From: Nocardia vulneris
GTDB lineage: Bacteria > Actinomycetota > Actinomycetes > Mycobacteriales > Mycobacteriaceae
Length of the DNA stretch: 64,000 nucleotides
Assembly: GCF_001613425.1 (NCBI RefSeq)
Contig: NZ_BDCI01000015.1
Coordinates: forward strand, 124,001-188,000
Reading direction: 5' to 3'
Positions 16,056 through 24,627 of the stretch are shown here, one piece after another. Position 1 is the first letter of the stretch, and every line of letters begins with the position of its first letter. The notes under the pieces were generated by a model. The model searched no databases and was not told where the DNA came from. It worked only from the letters and a program-made list of their open reading frames with translations. Made by a program: the position numbers and the translations under genes.

Positions 16056-17110
16056 CGATTCTCCTCCGGTGTGGTGGGACGGGTGGGCATGACAAGGGTG
16101 GTGAGGTCGCCGTCGGTGGCGGAACGGACGACGACCGGCCGGTCGGCGGCGGCGATGTCGATCATGAGATCCGGGCCGAGCGCGCTGTGGATTGCCGAGC
16201 GCAGCGTCGCGGTGGTGAAGGTCAGGGCGAGATCGGGGCCGGTGCGCTCGGCGGGTAACCGCCGGTGCGCGCCGTCGGCGTCCGAAATCGTGAGCCCGGC
16301 GCGCTCGGTCGCGAATCGAACGGTGGCGGAGTCGCTTTCGAGGGCGGCGAGCAGCGGTTCACGGGCCGTGACCACGCGCAGCCGCGGCGGTGCGAGCGCG
16401 TCCAGCATGGCGCGGTAGTCCGGGAACCGCTCGTCGATCACGGGGCAGCACCGCTGCTCGCCGCCACCGCCGAGTTGCAGCCCCTGATCCGTTGGCGCCG
16501 CGACGATTTCGTCGAGTTCGCCGAGCCACTCGATGATCGGGCCGAGTTCGCGTGCGTCGACGACCAGGGACCAGTCCGCTCCCCGGCGCTCCCGCGGCAC
16601 CACGCTCCGGGTGGAGAGCCGGTATCGATCGGTGGCGGTCAGCGTCAGCGAGGTGGCGTCCACTTCGAACGAAATGCCCGCCAGGACCGGGATTTCGGGG
16701 TCCACCGCAGTCGCGGTGCGTACCTGCTGGAATGCCGTGGCGAGCAGCGCCGCGGGCACGATGACCCGGTCGCCGCCCAGCGTCTGTTTGATCGCCACCG
16801 CGGCCTGTTCTGCCGCGCGTGCTCGCCGGTGCAATGCGGCCACGTGCCGATCCAGGAGTTGCTCGGCGCGCCGGATATCACCGGTCAGGAGGTCGGCGAT
16901 CGACTCGAGCGGCATCTCGATGGCCCGCAGCCTGCGGATCAGCGTCGCGCGTTCCCGCTGGTCCGCGGTGTAGTACCGGTACCCGGTGAGCGGATCGACC
17001 TGGGCGGGCACCAAGAGCCCGCAATCGTCATAGAAGCGCAGCGCGCTCGCCGTGAGCCCGCTGGCTCGCGCGAGTACGCCGATCGTCATCAATCTGCCGG
17101 ACTCGGTCAC
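16052..17110 (-). CDS. MerR-type HTH fused to a beta-sliding-clamp-like domain
   Basis: Protein of 352 residues. Residues 1-75 are a MerR winged helix (MTIGVLARASGLTASALRFYDDCGLLVP, then YRYYTADQ) followed by a helix (about 80-112) that should dimerise. Residues about 115-340 read as a DNA polymerase III beta-subunit-like fold: PEIPVLAGISFEVDATSLTLTATDRYRLS, VVDARELGPII, FPDYRAML and VMPTRP near the end are the usual DnaN signature positions. Domain fusions of this type occur in actinobacteria, but their effector is not known to me. The gene starts a two-gene operon with the TPR-like gene. Confidence 0.82.
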   Translation of the reverse strand: MTESGRLMTIGVLARASGLTASALRFYDDCGLLVPAQVDPLTGYRYYTADQRERATLIRRLRAIEMPLESIADLLTGDIRRAEQLLDRHVAALHRRARAAEQAAVAIKQTLGGDRVIVPAALLATAFQQVRTATAVDPEIPVLAGISFEVDATSLTLTATDRYRLSTRSVVPRERRGADWSLVVDARELGPIIEWLGELDEIVAAPTDQGLQLGGGGEQRCCPVIDERFPDYRAMLDALAPPRLRVVTAREPLLAALESDSATVRFATERAGLTISDADGAHRRLPAERTGPDLALTFTTATLRSAIHSALGPDLMIDIAAADRPVVVRSATDGDLTTLVMPTRPTTPEENR

Positions 17111-17143
17111 CCGGTCATCATGAAGTCTCAGCTAGGCCGAAGG

Positions 17144-17491
17144 TCAAACCGCCGGTTCGCCCGCGGGAGGCGTCCAGTGCCGGGACCAGTCCCAGAGCGG
17201 GTGCAGCGCGGCGGTGAGTCCGGTTCCGGCCGTGGTCAACTCGTAGGACTTGTCCGCGTTCTTGACGATCAGACCTGCGGTTTGCAGATGCTGGAGCCGG
17301 ACCGAGAGCATGCTCGACGAGCAGTTGTCCATGCGCCGGCGCAGCTCGAGAAAGCCGAGGCGGCCCGGTTCCAATTCCCACAGGATGCGCAGCATCCAGC
17401 GCTGGCCCAGCAGCTCCATTGCGGCGAGGATCGGCGCGTTGACCGGATCTCGCCCGCCGTTCGGTGGCGTCGCCCCGTTTGCACTTCTCAT
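17144..17491 (-). CDS. HxlR-family transcriptional regulator
   Basis: Winged-helix regulator of 115 residues. The family core is clear: MELLGQRWMLRILWELEPGR, LGFLELRRRMDNCSSSMLSVRLQHLQTAGLI, and a winged part ending ELTTAGTGL. The recognition helix lies about residues 58-74. It is divergent from an SDR gene, with a 20-bp palindrome touching its start codon, so it probably controls both itself and the SDR. HxlR members often sense quinones or reactive electrophiles through cysteine; one cysteine (in NCSSSM) is present. Confidence 0.9.
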   Translation of the reverse strand: MRSANGATPPNGGRDPVNAPILAAMELLGQRWMLRILWELEPGRLGFLELRRRMDNCSSSMLSVRLQHLQTAGLIVKNADKSYELTTAGTGLTAALHPLWDWSRHWTPPAGEPAV

Positions 17492-17493
17492 TT

Positions 17494-17513
17494 AGAACTA
17501 CCATAGTGGTTCT
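17494..17513. promoter_or_regulatory. Palindromic operator between HxlR and SDR genes
   Basis: AGAACTACCATAGTGGTTCT: the two ten-base arms match at eight of ten positions. It sits two bases upstream of the HxlR start codon and about 50 bp before the SDR start, as expected for an autoregulatory operator that also controls the divergent gene. Confidence 0.55.
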
Positions 17514-17564
17514 GAATTAGAAGCAATTCGCCGGGCCGCCGGGCCCGCGATCGAGAGGGCGACG

Positions 17565-18314
17565 GTGGGCGAAGCAGACGGACAGCGGGTCGTTCTGATC
17601 ACGGGCGCGTCCCGGGGCATCGGAGCGGAAACGGCCCGGATCCTGGCGGCCGGTGGTGATCACGTGATCATCAACTATCGCGAAAAACTCAAGCGCGCCA
17701 AGGTGATCGCCGACGAGATCGTGGCCGCCGGAGGTAGCGCGTCCACCGCGGGCGCGGACATCTCCGACGAGGATTCGGCCCGCGCCATGATCGAGGGCGT
17801 CGTCGCACAGTTCGGCCGGATCGACGTGCTCGTCCTCAATGCCTCGGGCGGTCTCGAGCGCCAGGCCGCGCCCGGCTACGCCATGGCGATCAACCGGGAC
17901 GCGCAGACTCGGCTGGTGCGATTCGCGTTGCCGCACCTGCCATCCGGCGCCAGGATCGTCTTCGTCACGAGTCATCAGGCGCACTTCCACGGTCGCAAGC
18001 CGGTGCCCGCCGACTACGAGCCCATCGCCGCGAGCAAGCGCGCCGGTGAGGACGCGCTGCGGGCGATGATTCCCGAGCTCGCCGCGCGAGATATCCCGCT
18101 GCACATCGTTTCCGGCGACATGATCGACGGCACGATCATCGTGCAACTGCTGGAACGCCGGAATCCGGACGCGGTCTCGGCCCGGCGCGAGCAGGCCCCG
18201 CTGCCCACTGTTGCCGAATTCGCCACTGCGGTAGCCGAAGCCACCACCTCGACCGCCGAGTCCGGCCACACCACCTACGTCGGCGGCCCCGACTACCTCG
18301 CCGACGCGGGCTGA
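17565..18314 (+). CDS. Short-chain dehydrogenase/reductase
   Basis: NAD(P)-dependent oxidoreductase of 249 residues. Cofactor loop LITGASRGIGAETAR near the N-terminus and the second-strand region HVIINYREKLKRAK; VLVLNASGG replaces the usual NNAG. In the catalytic region a SHQAH segment is followed by YEPIAASKRAGED, keeping the Tyr and Lys in a YxxxxxxK spacing, which is longer than the classical YxxxK; divergent SDRs show this. GTG start preceded by GAGAGGG. Divergent from an HxlR regulator across a palindromic operator, so probably induced by its ligand. Confidence 0.85.
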   Translation: MGEADGQRVVLITGASRGIGAETARILAAGGDHVIINYREKLKRAKVIADEIVAAGGSASTAGADISDEDSARAMIEGVVAQFGRIDVLVLNASGGLERQAAPGYAMAINRDAQTRLVRFALPHLPSGARIVFVTSHQAHFHGRKPVPADYEPIAASKRAGEDALRAMIPELAARDIPLHIVSGDMIDGTIIVQLLERRNPDAVSARREQAPLPTVAEFATAVAEATTSTAESGHTTYVGGPDYLADAG

Positions 18315-18366
18315 TCGAGGTGCTTGATCACTGGAGATCGACGCGGTCGCCCCGCAAGATGTCGGC

Positions 18367-19308
18367 ATGACCGGCATCGAGGAGGACACCGCCTTCCGGA
18401 TCGACTGGGGGCAGCTGCCGCACGAGGTCCGCGCGGGCATCGAGGAACGGCTCGGCGGCACGGTGCTGCGCGCCGTCGGCCAGCGCGGCGGATTCAGTCA
18501 CGGACTTGCGGCCAGGGTGCGGTTGACACACGGCGCGCGAGTTTTCGTGAAGGCGATCGATGCCGCGGACGATCTCGCGACCGCGTACCGGTCGGAGGCG
18601 CGGACCGCGTTGTGTTTGCCGGAGCGGGTGCCGACGCCGCGATGCCGGTTCGGCGAAGAGATCGCCGGCTGGTTCGTCGCGGCGTTCGACGAGGTCGAGG
18701 GCGCGCATCCGCGGTTGGCCGACCCGGGGGAGGCGTCCGATGTGCTGCGCACCCTCGGCCGGATGGCGCAGGTGCTGACACCGAACCCGGTACCGCACGT
18801 GCCGACCATCGCAGACGCGCTGGGCTCGGCGTTCGTGGGGTGGCGCACCTTCGCCGAGCAGGGCCCACCCACTGACCTGGACGACTGGTCGCTGCGGCAC
18901 CTGGACCGGCTCGCCGCACTCGAAAAGACTTGGCTCGCAGCCGCTTCCGGGGAAACGCTGCTGCACACCGATCTGAGTCCGAGCAATCTGCTGCGGCGGG
19001 CGGACGCGGCGGTGCTCGTGGTCGACTGGGCGTGGGCCTGCCGGGGCGCGGCCTGGGTCGACCTGGTCCTGCTGGCACCGTCGTTCGCGGCCGCCGGGGT
19101 CGATCCCGACCCGATCATCGCGACCCACCCGGTTACCGCCGCGGTCGATCCGGGGGCCATCGATGCGGTGCTCTGCGCGATGGGTGGATACTGGGCCACC
19201 AACTCACGCAAGCCCGTGATATCGAGTTCGCCGAAGCTGCGCACGCATCAACGACGTTTCGCCGGACTTGCCCGGGATTGGCTGCGGCGGCGCGTCGGTT
19301 GGGCATAG
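18367..19308 (+). CDS. Aminoglycoside phosphotransferase-like kinase (APH family)
   Basis: Protein kinase-like small-molecule phosphotransferase of 313 residues. N-lobe: GGFSHGLAARVRL (nucleotide loop) and VFVKAIDA with the ATP-binding Lys. C-lobe: the catalytic loop LLHTDLSPSNLL (Asp and Asn) and the metal-binding VVDWAWA in place of DFE/DFD. It follows the SDR gene by 52 bp, possibly co-transcribed. The substrate cannot be read from sequence; the family includes drug kinases but also many metabolic ones, so antibiotic resistance should not be assumed. Confidence 0.85.
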   Translation: MTGIEEDTAFRIDWGQLPHEVRAGIEERLGGTVLRAVGQRGGFSHGLAARVRLTHGARVFVKAIDAADDLATAYRSEARTALCLPERVPTPRCRFGEEIAGWFVAAFDEVEGAHPRLADPGEASDVLRTLGRMAQVLTPNPVPHVPTIADALGSAFVGWRTFAEQGPPTDLDDWSLRHLDRLAALEKTWLAAASGETLLHTDLSPSNLLRRADAAVLVVDWAWACRGAAWVDLVLLAPSFAAAGVDPDPIIATHPVTAAVDPGAIDAVLCAMGGYWATNSRKPVISSSPKLRTHQRRFAGLARDWLRRRVGWA

Positions 19309-19480
19309 CCCCAGGAAATTACTTCCGAGTGGCAGATTAAGGTGTGGTCACTCCGAGTTAGCCGAAGCCCGGTGCACGTGCGGCCGACTGGTGGGGAGCT
19401 GGGCGAATGCTGCGTGTCGGACCGACGGAAGTGGGTGAAAACGACGTGGAGGGGGGCACTCTCGTTCACGCTATCGATGT

Positions 19481-19951
19481 GTGTCAGGCGCCGCTGACGT
19501 GAACCGTTCGGGTAACGACCGGGTCATCCCCGGCAAGTACCTGCTGCTGGCGGCGCTGCGGGGGTTTCCGCACGCGGACCACCCGATGCTGGAGGCCGCG
19601 GGTGAACTGGCGCAGCTGCACCTGGCGCGCGAACGCACCCCGGCCGCCGAGTCGATCAAGATCGAGCGGCGGCGGATCCAGCTGGTGCGCACCATCGATC
19701 GCTGGGTCACCCTGGCCACCCCGGTTCCGGAACTCGCCGCGGTCGAACATCCCGAAACGGTCGGCCGGCTGGTGGATCGACTCGCCGAGATGACCGCGCA
19801 GGCGAGCACCGCACTGACCTATGCCCCGGAAGCCGTCTTCTACGACGCGTGGGTGCGCATCGAAGCGCTGGCCGCCGGCTACCAGCAGCTGGTGGAGGAC
19901 CTGCGCCACGGCATCCGCCGCTTACCGGACGATCCCTACGACGACCGATGA
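19481..19951 (+). CDS. DUF4254 family protein (copy 1)
   Basis: Helical protein of 156 residues matching DUF4254: the motifs GELAQLHLARER, IKIERRRIQLVRTIDRWV and HPETVGRLVDRLAEM are the conserved positions, and the C-terminus YQQLVEDLRHGIRRLPDD is typical. The same arrangement occurs in the protein at 25618-26058, so two paralogues lie 5.5 kb apart. GTG start; several in-frame starts exist. It ends directly against the convergent ImmA/IrrE-like gene. No function is known. Confidence 0.8.
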   Translation: MSGAADVNRSGNDRVIPGKYLLLAALRGFPHADHPMLEAAGELAQLHLARERTPAAESIKIERRRIQLVRTIDRWVTLATPVPELAAVEHPETVGRLVDRLAEMTAQASTALTYAPEAVFYDAWVRIEALAAGYQQLVEDLRHGIRRLPDDPYDDR

Positions 19952-20464
19952 CTACCGGCCGCGGCCGAACAACCGGAACGAGCGAGCCCGCCGCCGTGGC
20001 AACGTCGCGTAGACCATCGTCATATCGGCGAACACCTCCGCCTCGCGCTCGCGCTCCTCGCCGAAATCGCTGCGTCCCAGCACATGTTTGATCGATCGCG
20101 GGGACATCGCCGGCAGCAGCAGCGCCAGCGACGGCGGCAGCGGATCGGTGTGCGCCGGCTCCTGCTCGCCGTGACCGAGCAGCATGTGTCCCACCTCGTG
20201 CAGGACGATGTGGTCGGCGTTGCGTCCGGTCGCCTCGCTGTCGCGGACGATGATGTCGTCGTGCGTGCGCGCGACCCACAGACCCCCGGCGCCGCAACCG
20301 ATCTCGTGCAGCAACGCCTTCGGCGCGGTGTGCAGGGTGATGGAGCGCCCCCGATGCGCGGCGACGGCGGCGAGGTACGCGGACAGATCCCACGGGTTGG
20401 GGAGGGGCACGGTTCGGGTGGCATCACCGAAACGAGCGTCCATGCTGGTCATCTCGGCACACAT
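19952..20464 (-). CDS. ImmA/IrrE-like zinc metallopeptidase
   Basis: Protein of 170 residues with the gluzincin motif HEVGHMLLGH and a downstream acidic helix EREREAEVFADM that supplies the third zinc ligand, the pattern of ImmA/IrrE (DUF955-like) peptidases. Such proteases cleave repressors or antitoxins, often a neighbouring HTH protein. Here no HTH gene is directly attached; the nearest regulators are several genes away. The C-terminal tail is basic (RRRARSFRLFGRGR). It is tail-to-tail with DUF4254 copy 1 with no gap. Confidence 0.8.
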   Translation of the reverse strand: MCAEMTSMDARFGDATRTVPLPNPWDLSAYLAAVAAHRGRSITLHTAPKALLHEIGCGAGGLWVARTHDDIIVRDSEATGRNADHIVLHEVGHMLLGHGEQEPAHTDPLPPSLALLLPAMSPRSIKHVLGRSDFGEEREREAEVFADMTMVYATLPRRRARSFRLFGRGR

Positions 20465-20517
20465 TACCCACCGGTTCGCTTCGCGTCACCCGCTGATCCG
20501 GGCCGTCGGATCGACCA

Positions 20518-21897
20518 CTACGCGGACGGTTCCGCGGTGGACGGTTCGGCGTGCAGATGCTTGATCGCGAAGTGGTTCACACCCCAGAGCACGACGCCGA
20601 TACCGAGCAGGATGCCGGCGATCACGTACTGCTGCGGATTGCGATCGGTGAACGGTGTCACCAGGAATCCGCACGTCACCGCCCCGATGACGGGCAGCGC
20701 GGTCGGCGTCCGGAAATGCTCGTGCGCGACCGGATCTCGTCGCAGCACCAGCACGGCGACATTGACCACGGTGAACACCGCGAGCAGCAGCAGCGCCGTG
20801 GTCCCGCCGAGTTCGGGCACCTCGCCGACGAACGCGATCAAGCCGAGCGCGAGCAGGGTGGTGAACAGGATCGCCACGAACGGCGTGCGCCGCCCCGAAT
20901 GGACGCGGCCGAGCTGCCGGGGCAGCACGCCCTGCCTGGCCATCCCGTAGAGCAGGCGACTGGCCATCAGCATGTTGATCAGCGCGGTGTTCGCCACGGC
21001 GATCATGCTGATGTAGGCGAAGACATGGGTCGGAAACGCGGGTGCGCCGACCTTCACCACCTGCAACAGCGGGGTGTCGCCCTGCCCGAGCTCGGCGATC
21101 GGCACCAGGGCCACCGCGGTGATGGACACCAGCACGTAGATGAGGGCGGTGATGGCGAGGCCGGCCAGCAGCACCTTCGGGAAGATCCGGCTCGGCTGCT
21201 TGCACTCCTCGGCCATGTTGACCGAGTCCTCGAAACCGACCATCGCGTAGAACGCCAGGGTGGTGGCCGCGATGACGCCGCCGACGGCGGTCCGGTCGCC
21301 CGTCTCGAACTCGGTGATCCGGCTGAAATCGCCGTCCCCGACGCCGAGCGCCCAGCAGCCGATCCCGATGACGATCAGCAGGCCGGTCAGCTCGATGCAG
21401 GTGAGCACCACATTCAGCTTCACGCCCTCGCTGACGCCGCGCAGGTTGATCGCGGCGACGAGGAGCATGAAGCCGAGCGCGATCAGCGTGATCACCGCGC
21501 CCGGGCCGAGGTCCAGATCGAAGGCCGCGGAGAAGTTGGCGCCGAACGCCCGGGAGGCCGTCGCCGCGGAGGTGATACCGGAACTCATCACCGCGAACGC
21601 CACCATGAAGGTGAAGAACTGGATGCCGAAAGCCTTGTGCGTATAGAGGGCCGCGCCTGCCGCGTGCGGATACTTGGTGACCAGTTCCAGATAGCTCATC
21701 GCCGTGACCAGGGCGACCAGGAACGAGACCACGAACGGCACCCAGACCGCGCCGCCCACCTCGTTCGCGACTTTGCCGGTGAGTGCGTAGATCGACGACC
21801 CGAGAATATCGCCCACCACGAACAGCAGCAGCAAGCCCGGGCCCATCACCCGTTTCAGCTCCGGCTCGGCGGCCCGCTCGGCGGTTGTGTCGGCCAT
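20518..21897 (-). CDS. APC-family amino acid permease
   Basis: Membrane transporter of 459 residues with about 12-13 hydrophobic helices. The first helix carries LLLLFVVGDILGSSIYALTG, the glycine-rich unwound segment typical of APC transporters; PHAAGAALY, FYAMVGFEDSVNMAEE and MIAVANTALINML are further family signatures. The ATG at 21897 is preceded by GGGAGGGG; the frame extends further upstream but without a better start. Substrate: amino acid, probably by proton symport, unspecified. The 235-bp divergent region toward the ABC permease genes holds a GNRA-type hairpin (GGCGAAAGCC on the minus strand) of unknown meaning. Confidence 0.88.
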   Translation of the reverse strand: MADTTAERAAEPELKRVMGPGLLLLFVVGDILGSSIYALTGKVANEVGGAVWVPFVVSFLVALVTAMSYLELVTKYPHAAGAALYTHKAFGIQFFTFMVAFAVMSSGITSAATASRAFGANFSAAFDLDLGPGAVITLIALGFMLLVAAINLRGVSEGVKLNVVLTCIELTGLLIVIGIGCWALGVGDGDFSRITEFETGDRTAVGGVIAATTLAFYAMVGFEDSVNMAEECKQPSRIFPKVLLAGLAITALIYVLVSITAVALVPIAELGQGDTPLLQVVKVGAPAFPTHVFAYISMIAVANTALINMLMASRLLYGMARQGVLPRQLGRVHSGRRTPFVAILFTTLLALGLIAFVGEVPELGGTTALLLLAVFTVVNVAVLVLRRDPVAHEHFRTPTALPVIGAVTCGFLVTPFTDRNPQQYVIAGILLGIGVVLWGVNHFAIKHLHAEPSTAEPSA

Positions 21898-22095
21898 GGT
21901 TCCCCTCCCGATCTCTGTGTGACAGATGGATGAAGTACCCAGAACCAGGTGAAAATAGTCGACCGAATCCGGCTTTCGCCGCAACCTGGCCCGGCTGGTG
22001 AACCGGATCGCCTGCTGTCTCGGTATCCCTTAGACAACCGTCCGCGACATGCGGACCGAGGGCGGGTTCCCCGGGAACCGGTGCGGTTGTCCGCA

Positions 22096-22136
22096 GGATG
22101 AAAGGGTGCGGTCGCGGGATGAGAGCGTACGGATGA
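22096..22136. promoter_or_regulatory. Direct GGATGA repeats upstream of the ABC permease operon
   Basis: GGATGA occurs at 22096-22101, 22117-22122 and 22131-22136. The first two are within longer similar stretches (CGCAGGATGA and CGCGGGATGA) spaced exactly 21 bp, two helical turns, as for a dimeric response regulator. The third contains the start codon of the permease gene, so it may be chance. Confidence 0.35.
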
Positions 22137-22948
22137 GCCTGCCCACGGTGGCACCGCGGCCGCGGTTCGGCGCGGTGGCGCAGTGGTGGGTACTGACCTG
22201 CCGGTTGGTGCGGCCTTCGTGGCGCAACGGCGAGCTGGTTACCGCGGTGGTCGCGCCCACGGTGTTCACCCTCGGGTTCTATGTGCCGCTGAACCTGGTG
22301 ATGAGCGGATACGGGCACGGGCTGAGCAGTTATGCGCAGTTCCTGCTGCCGATGATCGTGATGCAGGCGGTGGCGTTCTGCGCGACCTCGGCCGCGTTCC
22401 GGGCCGCGTCCGACGCTCGAGACGGGCTCACCGTGCGGTTCGGGTCGCTGCCGATGCCGGCCGCGGTGCCGTTGGCCGCACGGACCACCGCGGCGCTGTA
22501 TCGTGCCGTCGTCTCGTTGGCCGTCGCTCTGGTATGCGGCTGGGTGATCGGCGTGCGCTTCTACGGAAGTCGGCTGGAGACGGCAGGTTTCATCGTTTTC
22601 GCGCTGCTGGTGGCGTTGGCGCTCACCCTCGGCGCCGACCTGATCGGCAGTATCGTCGCCAAGCCCGAGGCGATCTCGCAGGCGCTGATCTTTCCGCAGC
22701 TCGTGCTCGGTCTGGTGTCGACGGGTTTGGCACCGGCTCACCAATTCCCCTCCTGGCTACAAGGATTCGCGCGCAACCAGCCCGTGTCCCAGTTCGTCTA
22801 CGCGATGCGCGCGCTGGCCGGTGATCCGAGCGGCAACGCCGGTGTCGTGAGCTGGCCGGTGCTCGGGCCCGGATTGGCGTGGACGGCCGGCCTTTTCGTG
22901 GTGTTCGGTGGGCTCGGTGCGGTGGTCGCCATGCGGAGGTCGGGATGA
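22133..22948 (+). CDS. ABC-2 type transporter permease (DrrB-like), first of a pair
   Basis: Integral membrane protein of 271 residues with six hydrophobic helices (LVTAVVAPTVFTLGFYVPL near the N-terminus, FLLPMIVMQAVAFCATSAAF, and later LLVALALTLGADLIGSIV). The C-terminal portion PSWLQGFARNQPVSQFVYAMRAL is the conserved NPxx-like segment of drug and daunorubicin-type exporters. The ATG at 22133 is chosen because the upstream frame is only regulatory DNA. It overlaps the second permease by ATGA. No ATP-binding gene accompanies the pair, which is unusual for this class. Confidence 0.85.
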   Translation: MSLPTVAPRPRFGAVAQWWVLTCRLVRPSWRNGELVTAVVAPTVFTLGFYVPLNLVMSGYGHGLSSYAQFLLPMIVMQAVAFCATSAAFRAASDARDGLTVRFGSLPMPAAVPLAARTTAALYRAVVSLAVALVCGWVIGVRFYGSRLETAGFIVFALLVALALTLGADLIGSIVAKPEAISQALIFPQLVLGLVSTGLAPAHQFPSWLQGFARNQPVSQFVYAMRALAGDPSGNAGVVSWPVLGPGLAWTAGLFVVFGGLGAVVAMRRSG

Positions 22949-23766
22949 CCGGAACTCGCGTCGCCGCGGCATTGCCGGTGGTGCCCGGCCGGACCGAGAC
23001 CTGGCGACTGCTGGTGCCGCATACCCTCATCCAGGCCCGTCGGCTGCTGCTGCGCTGGGGGCGTGATCCGTTGACGACGGTGCAGTCGCTGGTGTTCCCG
23101 GCGCTGCTGCTGATCGTGTTGAATACCGTGCTCGGCAAGCAGATCTCGGTCTTCGCCGGGGACAGCGCGCTGTATGGTTCGGTGCCGATGGTGGCCCTGG
23201 TGGGGGTGATGTCCGGTTCGTTGGCCGGCGCGATCACGCTGGGGCGGGAGCGCGACCAAGGACTGCTGGCTCGGCTGTGGGTGCTGCCGGTGCACCGGGC
23301 GTCCGGCTTGGCGTCCCGGATCCTCGCCGAGGCGGTGCGAATCCTGCTGTGCACCACGGTGTTGTTCGCCGTGGGGGTCCTGCTCGGGTTTCGCTTCGAG
23401 CAGGGTGTCCTGGCCGGGCTCGCGCTGTTCGGCGTGCCGCTGCTCTACGGGCTGGGCTTCGCGACACTGGTCACCGCCGTCGCCGTGTGCGCCGCGAAAA
23501 CCGCTCTGGTGGAGGCGGTTTCGCTCGGCTCGTCGCTGATGATGTTCTTCAGCACGGGTTTCGCGCCGCTGAGCGCGTATCCGCGCTGGGCGCAGCCGAT
23601 CGTCGCGCATCAACCGATGACCTATGCGATCGACGCGATGCGCGGGTTGTCCCTCGGCGGTGCGGTCCGTGCGCCGCTGCTGGCCACGGTGGCGTGGTCG
23701 GTGGGGGCGATCGTGCTGTTCGCGGTGCCCGCGGCCGTCGGCTACCGCCGGGCCAGCCGCGCCTAG
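22945..23766 (+). CDS. ABC-2 type transporter permease, second of a pair
   Basis: Membrane protein of 273 residues, paralogous to the preceding one: LLVPHTLIQARRLLLRWGRDPLTTV leads into a first helix SLVFPALLLIVLNTVLG, and the C-terminal PRWAQPIVAHQPMTYAIDAMRGL parallels the partner's NQPVSQFVYAMRAL. A conserved GREREQGL-like loop (LGRERDQGLLARLWVLPV) is typical of ABC-2 permeases. Its ATG overlaps the stop of the first permease, so they form a heterodimer. The missing ATPase must come from another locus or from a shared subunit. Confidence 0.87.
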   Translation: MTGTRVAAALPVVPGRTETWRLLVPHTLIQARRLLLRWGRDPLTTVQSLVFPALLLIVLNTVLGKQISVFAGDSALYGSVPMVALVGVMSGSLAGAITLGRERDQGLLARLWVLPVHRASGLASRILAEAVRILLCTTVLFAVGVLLGFRFEQGVLAGLALFGVPLLYGLGFATLVTAVAVCAAKTALVEAVSLGSSLMMFFSTGFAPLSAYPRWAQPIVAHQPMTYAIDAMRGLSLGGAVRAPLLATVAWSVGAIVLFAVPAAVGYRRASRA

Positions 23767-24627
23767 TCAGCCCATCTTGCCCGCGGCGTCGGTGATCATC
23801 GCCGCGGAATCACGGGGGCTCAGAGCCATGGCCCGCAACTGGTCGAAGATCACGCCGAAGCGCCGGATCTCGGGATGGCCCTCGATCAGCTCGTCGCCCG
23901 CGATGCCCTCCACATAGACCAGTTCCGGATCGGCCGGGTCGTGGAAGTCGAGCAGCGTGAACGAGCCCGCCATGCCGGGGTGGGCGCCCGCGTCGAACGG
24001 CAGGATCTGCAGAATCACGTTCTTGCGCTTGGTTTCCTGGAGCAGCCGGTCCAGCTGGCCGCGCATCACCGCGGGCCCGCCGACGGTGCGCCGGATCGCC
24101 GCCTCGTCCATCACCACCCACAGCTCGAGCGGTTCGTCCTTGGTGAGGTTGGCGGCACGGTCCATCCGGGCGCGAGCGCGGTCCTCCATCACCGACGCCT
24201 CCACCTTCGGCATCGAGGTGTCGATCACCGCGGTCGCGTACTCCATGGTTTGCAGTAATCCAGGAATGGTGGAGGTCTGGTAGTGCCGCGCGGACAGCGC
24301 CTCGGCCTCGAAGTTGATGTAGGCCGCGTAGACCTCGGAGACGCTGCCCTCGTAAGCCCGGGACATCCCGGGCTTGAGTGCGTCCGACAGGAGTTCGCCG
24401 GCGTCGTCGCGCTGTTCCTCGCTCACGCCGTACAGATCGAGCATCGCCTGCAGGGTGCGCCGTTGCGGCCGAGCCTGCGCGGTCTCGATCCGATACAGCG
24501 TGGTGACGTTGATGCCGGTCTTCGCGCTGACCTCTTCTTTGCTGAGTCCGGCGTGTTCGCGCATCTCGTGCAGCATCGCGGCCAATCTGCGCAATCGCAC
24601 GGTCAGGACGGTGCGCTTGCCTGCCAT
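23767..24627 (-). CDS. XRE-type helix-turn-helix regulator with DUF5753 domain
   Basis: Protein of 286 residues: an N-terminal HTH (about 10-65; MREHAGLSKEEVSAKTGINVTTLYRIETA) and the DUF5753 effector-like region (about 95-280), recognised by YINFEAEALSARHYQTSTIPGLLQT and the later LQILPFDAGAHPGMAGSFTLLDF. Such regulators are abundant in Nocardia and Streptomyces, usually beside a small DUF397 protein. Here no DUF397 gene is adjacent. It is divergent from the secreted RNase gene, which is a possible target. Confidence 0.9.
   Translation of the reverse strand: MAGKRTVLTVRLRRLAAMLHEMREHAGLSKEEVSAKTGINVTTLYRIETAQARPQRRTLQAMLDLYGVSEEQRDDAGELLSDALKPGMSRAYEGSVSEVYAAYINFEAEALSARHYQTSTIPGLLQTMEYATAVIDTSMPKVEASVMEDRARARMDRAANLTKDEPLELWVVMDEAAIRRTVGGPAVMRGQLDRLLQETKRKNVILQILPFDAGAHPGMAGSFTLLDFHDPADPELVYVEGIAGDELIEGHPEIRRFGVIFDQLRAMALSPRDSAAMITDAAGKMG

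Noticed and set aside
18367..19308. Aminoglycoside resistance gene
   Set aside because: The APH fold is clear but the protein lacks any feature linking it to aminoglycosides; most such genes in Nocardia have other or unknown substrates.
21898..22132. Structured RNA or riboswitch upstream of the APC permease
   Set aside because: Only a GNRA-type hairpin (GGCGAAAGCC on the minus strand) was seen; no known riboswitch class could be matched by eye.
20486..22744. Very long leftward open frame over the APC permease and ABC permease genes
   Set aside because: It is Arg/Gly/His-rich without family features, and lies out of frame with the clear permease genes on each strand, a typical shadow in GC-rich DNA.
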